Assembly: GCF_048066115.1 (NCBI RefSeq)
Contig: NZ_JBLTYX010000025.1
Span: 1-64,000 of the forward strand
DNA length: 64,000 nt
Source: Niveispirillum sp048066115
GTDB taxonomy: Bacteria > Pseudomonadota > Alphaproteobacteria > Azospirillales > Azospirillaceae
Direction: 5' to 3'
A program made the translations under genes and the position numbers. The notes under the pieces are model-generated. The model was not told the DNA's origin. It ran no database searches and saw only the letters and a list, made by a program, of their open reading frames with translations. Within the stretch, counting starts at the first letter, position 1, and each line of letters begins with the position of its first letter. Shown here one piece after another: positions 53,126-61,087 of this stretch.

Positions 53126-53617
53126 TCAGCGTTTCTCGCCGGTCGCCAGATACTGTCGAAGGACGGCAGGCAGATTGTCCTCCATCCATTCCGCCATGGC
53201 CAGTTCCTCCTCCAGTATCCGTTCCAGGACGGCGGCGATGCCGGCCTCGCCCGCGGCCTGGGCAGTGGTGATCAGGGCCTTGTAGTTGATGATCTCGAAA
53301 TATTCGAAGGCCGCTCCGAACACCGCACCCTTCACAACCTCGTCGGAGGCGAAGATGCCGGACATGGCCTGGGCGATGCCGGTGATGGCGCCTACCCCGG
53401 TCTTCAGCATGGAGGTGTCGGCATTGAGCTGGTGCAGGCACTGCTCCACCTGGCTGGCCTGGTTTCTGGTTTCGACCACGTGCTGTTGCAAGCGCGCCTT
53501 CAGGGCGGGATAGTCCTCCAGCCGGTCGGCCGTGTTGGACAACATTTTCTCGGCCTGCACCTCCATGGCGTAGGCGTCGCGAAGCCAGTCGATTAAATGC
53601 TCGCGTGGGGTCGTCAT
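53126..53617 (-). CDS. Ferritin-like stress protein 2 (DUF892-type)
   Basis: A 163-residue four-helix protein: HLIDWLRDAYAMEVQAEKML, LKARLQQHVVETRNQASQVE, AAFEYFEIINYKALITTAQA and ILEEELAMAEWMEDNLPAVL supply the spaced Glu/His residues of a ferritin-like site. ATG 53617 has AGGAGCTTCGCC upstream. It converges on the membrane protein gene with no gap between the two stops. I see no EcfG site in front of it. Confidence 0.85.
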   Translation of the reverse strand: MTTPREHLIDWLRDAYAMEVQAEKMLSNTADRLEDYPALKARLQQHVVETRNQASQVEQCLHQLNADTSMLKTGVGAITGIAQAMSGIFASDEVVKGAVFGAAFEYFEIINYKALITTAQAAGEAGIAAVLERILEEELAMAEWMEDNLPAVLRQYLATGEKR

Positions 53618-53856
53618 GGCGAAGCTCCTGCCCGTAGCTGCAGTTGGGGAACGTGGGGATAACAATCCCGTGGCCGCATTTGTGCCTTGCCGCGGCCTTT
53701 TATCCGCCGCGGTTTTGCGTGGTAACCAGATCAGCCAGCCCGTCTATGGCACCGGCGGCGAATAGGGGGGGAGCCCTGAAGGGGAGGGCTGGCCCAGTCC
53801 ATCGGGATTTGCGCTAATGCGCCGGCCTGCTGCTTGGGCTTCCCGGGACGTCGCCG

Positions 53857-54285
53857 TCAACGGGCCTCGTAGCCCCGCTCAATCCGAACGGGCAGTTGAC
53901 CATGGGCCACCGGCTTGGCATGGCCGTGGTGGCGTAGATAGCGTTCGTCCAGTTCTGCGAGCAGGTCTTCGGCCCTGGTGCCGGCCTGGAGGCGGATCAG
54001 CGTGTCGATCTTCGCCTCCATCCGGTCATCATTCTCTTTGGAAGAGGGGGAGCCAGCATAGAGGAAATAGGCGAGGCCGCCCACCTGCCACAGGAGCTGG
54101 AGAAACTCCGATTGCCAGTTCTCGAACGTCTCACGCCCAATCTGCAGGGCGAAGGTGCTGACTTCCGGCACCTGGCCATGGCTGACAGCGTCGTCCACGA
54201 ATGCGAACCAGCCGAAGGTCCAATGGCCGAAGATGGAGATGAGGAAGAAAGCCAGTGTGATCCAGCCGTAGGCGTAGCGCTTCAT
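53857..54285 (-). CDS. DUF6766-like small membrane protein
   Basis: A 142-residue protein with two transmembrane segments: WITLAFFLISIFGHWTFGWF near the start, then FENWQSEFLQLLWQVGGLAY and FLYAGSPSSKENDDRMEAKI, which is the family signature. The C-terminal 50 residues are soluble and charged. The family is common next to stress genes in soil alphaproteobacteria; its function is unknown. GGGAGAGCATC precedes the ATG. Confidence 0.8.
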   Translation of the reverse strand: MKRYAYGWITLAFFLISIFGHWTFGWFAFVDDAVSHGQVPEVSTFALQIGRETFENWQSEFLQLLWQVGGLAYFLYAGSPSSKENDDRMEAKIDTLIRLQAGTRAEDLLAELDERYLRHHGHAKPVAHGQLPVRIERGYEAR

Positions 54286-54414
54286 GATGCTCTCCCGAGG
54301 AAGCCAATGTCGGATCGGTCGCCATTTCCGAGGGCGCATGGTTCGGCAGCAGGAGCCCCGTTCGCTTCAATCTTTCCTGGATCATGGTCTGGCCAGGTCC
54401 GCGCGCCGTCCAGC

Positions 54415-54520
54415 CGGCACTTTCGATGGGGGTGACGGCGGCCATGGCCGTCTGCAACCTGTTCCACCAACCGGCGATGACATCCGCTTTGCCGTCCATC
54501 ATCGCGTCGAAGCCCAAGCG
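54415..54520 (-). pseudogene. C-terminal fragment of a short-chain dehydrogenase
   Basis: About 35 codons (LGFDAMMDGKADVIAGWWNR, then LQTAMAAVTPIES) match the C-terminal segment of membrane-associated SDR enzymes, where a conserved GYxAMxxGKxxVIPGWxN motif occurs. Nothing upstream in this frame continues the enzyme; the preceding DNA is read in another frame. It is a leftover of a deleted gene. Confidence 0.5.
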
Positions 54521-54840
54521 GGCACCCCTGGCGGGAGCGTCCTTGCCCTATCGCCGACGGCAGACTGTTGCACCGCCTCCTTGACCGTCTCATCTGAGGG
54601 ATTGTCCGGCCTGCCCGGATGGGAAGCCAAGATCCCGGTCGGCGTGGGCATAAGTGAAGCCCACCCTGGGGTCTTCGTTGAGGGGACCTGATGCGGTTCG
54701 GCAAGGGCGCCTTGGTCGATGTCGGTTCGATCCTTGTCCGTCTTCATCTCGGCCTCCAATTGATCGGGAGGGGGAACGGGCTTTCCCGGCATCGGCCCGT
54801 CCTCGGAGGCGGTTGCGGAGGCTGGATCACCCGTCGACAT
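54499..54840 (-). CDS. Uncharacterised disordered protein
   Basis: A 113-residue Pro/Asp/Thr-rich frame without a domain (DGPMPGKPVPPPDQLEAEMK). Its start overlaps the 3' end of the isochorismatase-family gene by 14 bases on the same strand, and its end runs into the SDR remnant. The C-terminus is therefore probably not native. It may be a small stress protein whose downstream part was replaced by a deletion. Confidence 0.4.
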   Translation of the reverse strand: MSTGDPASATASEDGPMPGKPVPPPDQLEAEMKTDKDRTDIDQGALAEPHQVPSTKTPGWASLMPTPTGILASHPGRPDNPSDETVKEAVQQSAVGDRARTLPPGVPAWASTR

Positions 54841-55447
54841 TCCATCCTTTCAGGATGGCCTCGACCGGGGCGATCTCCACCTGCTCGGAAAGCCTAGTGT
54901 GGTAGAATCGGACCAGCGAGTCATGGGTTTCGTCGGCGGAGCCGCAGATCGCGTCTTCCGCCACGATGATCCTGAACCCGAGGTCGACCGCGCTCAGCAC
55001 GGTGGCCAGCACGCACACGTCGGTTTCCGCGCCGGAGATCACCAGCGCCTCCACGCCCTGACCTTGCATCCAAGCGGCCAGCGTGCCATCGGCGAAGGGG
55101 GAATAGGTACGCTTGTCCACCACGCGTGCCGGCGGGACCAGGGCGGCGAGCGGCGGCAGTAGTTCCAGCAGGTCGGTATCCAGCCGCCGTGTCGTCATCT
55201 CCTCCCAGTGCTCGTAATAGCGCCGCCAGGCGCCATGGGCATCCACCGGGCTGTGGGGTGGGACGAAGCGGGTGAAGACGGTCTGTGCTGCACGCGCCGA
55301 AGCCAGTTCCTCAACCCGGGGGAGTATCCCCTCGACCCAAGGGGTGCGCCATGGCGTGTCTTCAGCAAACAGGCGCTGCATATCGACGCACAGATGCACT
55401 GTGCGTCGGGGTAATGGACCGAAGGACAGGGCGTCGTCAGCGTCCAT
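54827..55447 (-). CDS. Isochorismatase-family cysteine hydrolase
   Basis: A 206-residue hydrolase of the isochorismatase/nicotinamidase family. The catalytic triad is visible: Asp22 in HLCVDMQRLF, Lys in RVVDKRTYSPFADG (about residue 112) and Cys in ISGAETDVCVLATVLSAVD (about residue 146). The substrate is unknown; relatives hydrolyse amides or isochorismate. The VDMQ version of the aspartate motif is standard. It lies downstream of the DUF892 gene at 55530 with 82 bases between, possibly in the same stress transcript. Confidence 0.9.
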   Translation of the reverse strand: MDADDALSFGPLPRRTVHLCVDMQRLFAEDTPWRTPWVEGILPRVEELASARAAQTVFTRFVPPHSPVDAHGAWRRYYEHWEEMTTRRLDTDLLELLPPLAALVPPARVVDKRTYSPFADGTLAAWMQGQGVEALVISGAETDVCVLATVLSAVDLGFRIIVAEDAICGSADETHDSLVRFYHTRLSEQVEIAPVEAILKGWNVDG

Positions 55448-55529
55448 GCGTCACCGGTTTCCCGTGCAGCCACGCTCGGGCCGTTCCGGCTCAATCGCCG
55501 GCATGGCCACGAACCTTTGGGGCTCCCGG

Positions 55530-56024
55530 TCAGGCAGCCTTGGCGTTGACACTGACGTCCGCCAGCTTGGTCAGCAGGACGTCGGTGCGCTTCTCCTCCG
55601 CCAGGGTTTCTTGCAGCAGCGGCACGGCGTCGGCCAGGCCCAACTGCTCCGCCCACGAGATCAGCGTGCCATAGCGGCTGATCTCGTAATGCTCCACGGC
55701 CTGGGCGGATGCCAGCAGGCCGGCATCCAGCGCCTCGCTGTCGGCGAAATCCTCCATGACCTCCTTGCCTTCATCGATGATGCCGATGATGGCGTCGCAG
55801 GTCTTGCCGCGTGGCGTCTTGCCGAGAATCTCGAATACCTTCTCCAGCCGTTCGATCTGGCCTTCGGTCTCCGTGCGGTGTTGCTCGAAGGCCTGGGACA
55901 ATTGTCGGGAATTGGCCTTGCGGGCCAGTTTGGGCAGGGCGCGCAAGATTTGTTTTTCCGCGAAGTAGATGTCCTTCAGCGTTTCGTGGAACAGGTGGTT
56001 CAAGTCCTTGGGCTGGCTGGGCAT
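55530..56024 (-). CDS. DUF892 (YciF-like) ferritin-like protein 3
   Basis: A 164-residue four-helix protein (LNHLFHETLKDIYFAEKQIL, LSQAFEQHRTETEGQIERLE, LASAQAVEHYEISRYGTLIS, LLQETLAEEKRTDVLLTKLA), a canonical DUF892 with the E/H residues of a di-iron site. In enterobacteria YciE and YciF belong to the RpoS regulon; here the matching control is an EcfG promoter at 56101-56126. AGGAGCGCCGTCCC precedes the ATG at 56024. It is more similar to the first DUF892 protein (43347) than to the second. Confidence 0.9.
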   Translation of the reverse strand: MPSQPKDLNHLFHETLKDIYFAEKQILRALPKLARKANSRQLSQAFEQHRTETEGQIERLEKVFEILGKTPRGKTCDAIIGIIDEGKEVMEDFADSEALDAGLLASAQAVEHYEISRYGTLISWAEQLGLADAVPLLQETLAEEKRTDVLLTKLADVSVNAKAA

Positions 56025-56100
56025 GGGACGGCGCTCCTGTTGCAGTCTGATGGATGGCCCGGCCAGCATTCCGTTCGAGGGTGTCAGGCCGGGACTCCAT

Positions 56101-56126
56101 AACGCTGGTGGCAACGCCCGTGTTCC
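56101..56126 (-). promoter_or_regulatory. EcfG-type stress promoter (GGAAC-N17-CGTT)
   Basis: On the minus strand GGAAC (56126-56122) and CGTT (56104-56101) are 17 bases apart, 77 bases before the DUF892 gene at 56024. The remaining part of the 56025-56435 interval holds no gene; it should also contain the promoter of the histidine kinase on the other strand. Confidence 0.7.
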
Positions 56127-56435
56127 AACGACCTTGCCACTTGTTTGCCTTGACCCGGATATCGCCAGGGCGGAACTTCGCCGCATTTCAGTGGCAATTA
56201 ACGCAGAGCGCCGCACGCCCACTTCCATCGGGCGAATGGATCTGGCTCAGAGGGTACGCCCGCGCATGCGAAAGGCCACGCCCGGTCCCAGCTCCCAGTT
56301 GTTGGAGTTTCTTGGAAGTCAAATATGTGCTCGTTCTTAGTAGATTGTTTCGAGAAGATTCGGCGTGAGGGGAGTCTAGTAGACAGGGACGGCTTGCATC
56401 CTATAAAACACGGTATCGGAATTGAGGAAACCGAG

Positions 56436-58808
56436 ATGGAAACGAAGCAACAGCTCGACCCCATCCATACCGAAGAGGGTAGTTTTCGCCTGCTGGTCGA
56501 GAAAATTGTCGACTATGCGATCTATATGCTTGATTCCCGCGGAACAATATTGAGCTGGAATGCAGGCGCGCAACGCTCCAAGGGGTATGAGGCCGCCGAG
56601 ATCATCGGCCGGCATTTCTCCTGCTTCTACGTTGAGGAGGACAGGGCGGCGGGTCTGCCGGAACGGGCCCTGCGGATGGCAGCCTCAGAGGGCAAGTTCG
56701 AACAGGAAGGGTGGCGCGTCCGCAAGGACGGCACGCGGATGTGGGCCCATGTGGTCATTGATCCCATCCACGGTCTTGACGGGGAGATCGTCGGCTTTGC
56801 GAAAGTGACCCGCGACATCAGCGACCGGAAGGCGGCAGAGGAAAGCCTAAGGCAGAGCGAGAGGCAGTTCAGGCTCCTAGTCCAAAGCGTGACCGATTAT
56901 GCCTTCTACATGCTCGACCCGGACGGGCGGGTCTCGAGCTGGAACGTTGGAGCCCAGCGCATCAAGGGCTATCAGCCCGATGAAATCATCGGCAGGCACT
57001 TCTCCTGCTTCTATACCGAGGAGGACCGTCTAGCCCGGGAGCCGGAGAAGGCGCTCCAGGCGGCCACAGCCGGCCGTTACGAGAGGGAGGGCTGGAGGGT
57101 CCGGAAGGACGGTAGCCGGTTTATGGCGAATGTCGTCATCGACGCGATGCGTGACGATGATGGCAGCATCATCGGCTATGCCAAGATCACCCGGGATGTG
57201 ACCGATCAGCAGCAGGCGCAGTTGGCGTTGGAGAAGGTCCGCGAGGCGCTGTTCCAGTCGCAGAAAATGGAGGCGATGGGCCAGCTCACCGGCGGCATTG
57301 CCCACGATTTCAACAACCTTCTGCATGTTATCGGTGGTAACCTCCAGCTCCTTTCGCGGGATGTCTTTGGGAACGAAAGGGCTGAGCAGCGGATCCAGAA
57401 CGCGATGTCCGGAGTGGAGCGCGGTGCCAAGCTGGCATCCCAACTCCTCGCGTTCGGCCGGCGCCAGCCATTGGCACCCAAGGTCGTCAATGTGGGCCGC
57501 CTGATCCGGGGCATGGACGAAATCCTGCGGCGGAGTCTGGGCGAGGCCATCGAGGTGGAGACAATCATCTCCGGCGGACTGTGGAATACGCTCGTCGACC
57601 GCGCGAACATCGAGAATGCCCTCTTGAATCTGGCGATAAACGCGCGCGATGCGATGGATGGTCGGGGCCAACTGACGATCGAGGTGGGTAACGCCTTCCT
57701 GGACGCCGACTACGCACGCGCACATTCCGAGGTCACGGCGGGCCAATATGTGATGCTCGCGGTCACCGACACCGGTTCAGGAATACCGGCCGAAATCATC
57801 GACAAGGTGTTCGATCCGTTCTTCACGACGAAACCGGAGGGCAAAGGTACAGGCCTCGGCCTATCGATGGTCTACGGGTTCGTCAAGCAGTCCGGCGGCC
57901 ACATCAAGATTTACAGCGAGTTGGGCCACGGCACCACCGTCAAGCTGTACCTGCCACGATCCACTGCGGTTGAGGATGCCGTCGCGTTTGGCGACGAGGG
58001 GGCGGTCGTCGGCGGCAGCGAGACGATCCTCGTTGCCGAAGACGACGACGAGGTCCGGGAGGTCGTCGTGGCGATGCTGAGCGAACTCGGGTATCGTGTC
58101 CTGCGTGCCAAGGATGCTGAGAGCGCCATGGCGATCGTCGAGAGCGGGGCGCCCATCGACCTGCTGTTCACCGACGTCGTGATGCCGGGCAGGCTCAAGA
58201 GCACCGATCTGGCTAGGCGGGCGCGTCAGCGCCTGCCGAACCTTCAGGTGGTGTTCACGTCCGGCTATACCGAAAACGCCATCGTCCATGGCGGCCGCCT
58301 TGATGAAAATGTCGAGCTTATCAGCAAGCCGTACACGCGGGAGGCGCTGGCCCGGAAGCTGCGCAACGTGTTCGCCATCGCGGCCCAGCGCAAGAAGGAT
58401 CTGGATGTCGAGGCGGGGGATGCCGTGGGTTCGCCGGAATCGCCGCGGCAGACGGTTCTGGTCTGCGAGGATGAGTCGCTGATCCTTGCAAGTACGGTGG
58501 AGATGCTCCTGTCGCTGGGGCACGTTGTTCTCCAGGCAAGTAATGGCAATGCCGCCCTGTCAACCGGGGATCAACATCAGATCGACATCCTCCTGACCGA
58601 CGTGGGCCTTCCCGATATGTCCGGCGTGGTATTGGCTAAGCGTCTGCGCGACAAGATTCCGGCATTGAAAGTCGTCTTCGCGACCGGGCGGGACCGCGTC
58701 GACGGGATGCTCACAGGGCCAGCGATTGCGATACTGAGTAAGCCATATACGCAGAAAGACCTCGACACGGTTCTCAGGCAATTGAGTGCGAACGACATCC
58801 AGCCATGA
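56436..58808 (+). CDS. Soluble hybrid histidine kinase (PAS-PAS-HK-REC-REC)
   Basis: A 790-residue cytoplasmic sensor without membrane segments. Two closely related PAS domains come first (around AIYMLDSRGTILSWNAGAQR and AFYMLDPDGRVSSWNVGAQR). The HisKA H-box LTGGIAHDFNNLLHVIGGNL and an ATPase domain (NALLNLAINARDAMDG; DTGSGIPAEIIDKVFDPFFT; GKGTGLGLSMVYGFV) follow. Two receiver domains with phospho-acceptor Asp in DLLFTDVVMPG and DILLTDVGLPDMSG end the protein. The PAS pair lacks the LOV cysteine motif. Its output partner is not encoded nearby. A role in triggering the stress response is possible but only inferred from position. Confidence 0.92.
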   Translation: METKQQLDPIHTEEGSFRLLVEKIVDYAIYMLDSRGTILSWNAGAQRSKGYEAAEIIGRHFSCFYVEEDRAAGLPERALRMAASEGKFEQEGWRVRKDGTRMWAHVVIDPIHGLDGEIVGFAKVTRDISDRKAAEESLRQSERQFRLLVQSVTDYAFYMLDPDGRVSSWNVGAQRIKGYQPDEIIGRHFSCFYTEEDRLAREPEKALQAATAGRYEREGWRVRKDGSRFMANVVIDAMRDDDGSIIGYAKITRDVTDQQQAQLALEKVREALFQSQKMEAMGQLTGGIAHDFNNLLHVIGGNLQLLSRDVFGNERAEQRIQNAMSGVERGAKLASQLLAFGRRQPLAPKVVNVGRLIRGMDEILRRSLGEAIEVETIISGGLWNTLVDRANIENALLNLAINARDAMDGRGQLTIEVGNAFLDADYARAHSEVTAGQYVMLAVTDTGSGIPAEIIDKVFDPFFTTKPEGKGTGLGLSMVYGFVKQSGGHIKIYSELGHGTTVKLYLPRSTAVEDAVAFGDEGAVVGGSETILVAEDDDEVREVVVAMLSELGYRVLRAKDAESAMAIVESGAPIDLLFTDVVMPGRLKSTDLARRARQRLPNLQVVFTSGYTENAIVHGGRLDENVELISKPYTREALARKLRNVFAIAAQRKKDLDVEAGDAVGSPESPRQTVLVCEDESLILASTVEMLLSLGHVVLQASNGNAALSTGDQHQIDILLTDVGLPDMSGVVLAKRLRDKIPALKVVFATGRDRVDGMLTGPAIAILSKPYTQKDLDTVLRQLSANDIQP

Positions 58809-58849
58809 AAGACGCTTCAGCTTCGTTAAGCGAATTGCATTAGGGAGGA

Positions 58850-59095
58850 AGCCAGATCGGTCGGGACGCTGAGGGGCGACGCTGGAATGGGAAGCTGCGA
58901 CCCGGTTCCGGCCGTCGGCCTTCGCCTTGTACAACGTCGCATCTGCGCGGCCAACCAGCGCCATGATCTGCGTTTCGACCACTTCCAGTGGCGTAGGATC
59001 TATTGTGGCGATGCCGAAGCTGGCGGTGACAAGGCCCTTGCCCTGGGGCTGCCCTCGTGGCGCAGCCCGAGCGCCTCGATGGCTTGGCGGGTGGA
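58850..59095 (-). pseudogene. GGDEF (diguanylate cyclase) C-terminal fragment
   Basis: The minus strand encodes pieces of the end of a GGDEF domain: ESTRQAIEALGLRHEG, then in another frame LVTASFGIATIDPTPL and ALVGRADATLYKAKADGRNR. The GGDEF active-site half is absent. The fragment is cut at about 59095, where sequence matching trbI begins on the other strand, so this is a recombination junction. Its 3' side runs into the histidine kinase end. Confidence 0.75.
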
Positions 59096-59099
59096 CTCG

Positions 59100-59269
59100 G
59101 CCTGGTCCGGGCCGTCCGGGAATCCACGCAGCAGAACGCCGACCGCGCCGGCCAACGCCTGACCGAACGCAATCTCGACATCCAGCCCACCCTGACCGTC
59201 CGGCCCGGCTGGCCCCTGCGCGTTATCATCCGGCGGAACGTGATCCTCTCCCCCTATCAAGGAGGCTGA
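59100..59269 (+). pseudogene. trbI 3' fragment (second ICE remnant)
   Basis: The frame ending at 59269 matches the last 55-60 codons of TrbI (VRAVRESTQQNADRAGQRLT, LDIQPTLTVRPGWPLRVIIR, then NVILSPYQGG). It differs at several residues from the intact copy at 36153-37331, so it comes from a different element. It has no start and lacks everything upstream. Confidence 0.85.
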
Positions 59270-59272
59270 CCC

Positions 59273-59532
59273 ATGTTGAAGCTGCCCCAAGCTCCCCGAC
59301 CGCACGCCCGTGAAACTGACTGTCATGTTGAACCCGGATCTGCACCAACGGCTGCTTTCTTATGCTGCCCTTTATAGGTAACCTATGGCGCGGACGAGCC
59401 GGTGGCAGACCTGTTTCCCTATATGTTGGACGCCTTCCTGGACAGCGACCGGGCCTACGCCATTTCCCGCAAGGAAGACCTGCCACCCATCAAGGAAGCC
59501 ACCGGCTGCCGGGATCACCGTAAGGGCCAATG
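59273..59532 (+). pseudogene. DUF2274 remnant
   Basis: It begins like the intact DUF2274 (MLKLP), then one extra C in the CCCC run shifts the frame, and a later one-base loss near 59380 restores it (VTYGADEPVADLFPYMLDAF, LDSDRAYAISRKEDLPPIKE). The shifted stretch contains a stop, so no full protein can be made. The order trbI-DUF2274-DUF736 is the same as at 37.2-37.9 kb. Confidence 0.8.
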
Positions 59533-59573
59533 ACGACAACATCGCCACTACCAGCGTGACGTAGAACTGAGCC

Positions 59574-59890
59574 ATGAGCACCATAGGTCACTTCAAGCTG
59601 GCTAAGGATGGCGGCTGGACTGGAACCATCCGTACCCTGACCATCAATGCCAAGGTCCGATTGGTTCCCAACGACAACCGTGATCAGGAGAATGCGCCGG
59701 CTTACCGCGTGCTGATCGGCTACGACCGCATCGGTGACGCCCGGGAAGCACGGACCTCAGGGAAGAGCCGCGTTCCTATCTGCGGGTGCGCTTCGACGAT
59801 TCCGCCCTGGCTGATTCCGTCAGCGCCGTCCTGTTTCCCAACGAAGACGGGACCTTGGCAAAGCTCATATGGAACCGCCACCGACAATAG
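59574..59890 (+). pseudogene. DUF736 remnant (third copy)
   Basis: The first 55-60 codons are intact (MSTIGHFKLAKDGGWTGTIR, KVRLVPNDNRDQENAPAYRV), then a frameshift near 59750 moves EPRSYLRVRFDDSALADSVS and AVLFPNEDGTLAKLIWNRHR to another frame, ending at 59890. It is about three quarters identical to the copy at 37629. A truncated peptide from 59574 to 59936 could be produced. Confidence 0.8.
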
Positions 59891-60011
59891 CTGGCACAGG
59901 TCTTGTTGTGGCCGCTATGTCGATCCGATCGACTGATCCAACCCCCGTTTCCCACTCCCGTACCAAGGAATATCACCTTGTCCAGCATCTGCATCATCGG
60001 CGCCCGGCTGG

Positions 60012-60076
60012 TGTAGTTTCCCGGCGGCCCGCTGCCGGCCATGAACCTCCTGCGCTTCGGTTGAGGGAGGCCAGCG
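60012..60076 (+). repeat. Intergenic repeat shared with 12244-12306
   Basis: TTTCCCGGCGGCCCGCTGCCGG, split by no more than single-base changes, recurs at 12248, followed in both places by a spacer and TGAGGGAGG. The element lies in the gene-free interval 59891-60265 after the second ICE remnant, which otherwise shows no gene. It probably marks intergenic DNA common to both mobile elements. Confidence 0.5.
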
Positions 60077-60265
60077 CGAAATGGACCGCGCTGCCTGGCA
60101 CCAATAATTCCAACCTGGAAATCAAATTCATTGGACCGATGAAACTAGTCCAGTGGTTGACACTGTTGCGCGCGTCGTGCACCTAGTGTGGTACAGGGGC
60201 CTTGCGGTAGCCCCGTGAGGCGGCATGCCCAATACCGTGACACCCCAAACCAGGGATGGCATGGC

Positions 60266-61087
60266 ATGCCCGCACACACTGAAATATCCACAACGCAATT
60301 GTCCCGTCTGATCGGCCTGCCGGAGAGGCCGGTTCTGATCGATGTCCGCACCGATGCGGATGTCGCGGCGGACCCGCGTATCCTGCCCGCGTCCCAGCGC
60401 CGGCCCCATGATCAAGTGAGCATCTGGGGAAAGAGCCTGGCCGGTCGCAGCGTCATTGTCATCTGTCAGGCGGGCGGCAAGCTGGCCCAAGGTACGGCTG
60501 CTTATCTCCGGCATCTCGGTATTCAGGCGGAAAGCCTGGAAGGCGGGTTCGAGGCCTGGCGCGATGCCGGGGGACCATTGGTGCCCTTGGGCGTCATTCC
60601 GGCGATGCATGACCAGCAAGGCAGCCGTTGGGTGACGAGATCCCGGCCCAAGGTTGACCGCACCGCATGCCCCTGGCTGATCCGACGCTTCGTGGATCCG
60701 GACGCGGTCTTCCTGTTCGTTTCCGCCCAGGAGATCGGCAGTGTCGCCGAGCGGTTCGCCGCCACGCCCTTCGATGTGGAGGGCGTGGAATGGAGCCACC
60801 GGGGCGAGCTTTGTACATTCGATGTGATGGTCGAGCGGTTCGGACTGGCCTCGCCGGCATTATCGCGTCTGGCCACCATCATCCGCGGCGCCGATACGGC
60901 GCGGTTGGATATCGCACCCCAGGCCGCCGGGTTTCTGGCCGTGGCCCTGGGCCTGTCTCGCATGTACCGCGACGACATCGCGCAGGTTGAAGCCGCGATG
61001 CTGGTCTATGACGCGCTGTACCGCTGGTGCCGCGACGCGGGCGACGAAACCCATAATTGGCCGGGGCCGGGACAGCGGGGGGCGTGA
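60266..61087 (+). CDS. Rhodanese-ChrB fusion, chromate resistance accessory protein
   Basis: A 273-residue protein. Residues 1-110 form a rhodanese domain (RPVLIDVRTDADVAADPRIL) with active-site Cys in VICQAGGKLAQGTAAYLRHL. Residues 125-273 match the ChrB C-terminal domain (RSRPKVDRTACPWLIRRFVD, GELCTFDVMVERFGL, DETHNWPGPGQ). ChrB domains act with ChrA in chromate resistance. The usual ChrB N-terminal regulatory part is replaced by the rhodanese. The TGA overlaps the ATG of chrA (TGATG). ATG 60266 is used as start; the frame is open 26 codons upstream. Confidence 0.85.
   Translation: MPAHTEISTTQLSRLIGLPERPVLIDVRTDADVAADPRILPASQRRPHDQVSIWGKSLAGRSVIVICQAGGKLAQGTAAYLRHLGIQAESLEGGFEAWRDAGGPLVPLGVIPAMHDQQGSRWVTRSRPKVDRTACPWLIRRFVDPDAVFLFVSAQEIGSVAERFAATPFDVEGVEWSHRGELCTFDVMVERFGLASPALSRLATIIRGADTARLDIAPQAAGFLAVALGLSRMYRDDIAQVEAAMLVYDALYRWCRDAGDETHNWPGPGQRGA

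Noticed and set aside
53617..53856. Search for an EcfG site before the second ferritin-like gene
   Set aside because: GGAAC occurs only in the wrong orientation (53645 region) and no AACG-N16/17-GTTCC was found.
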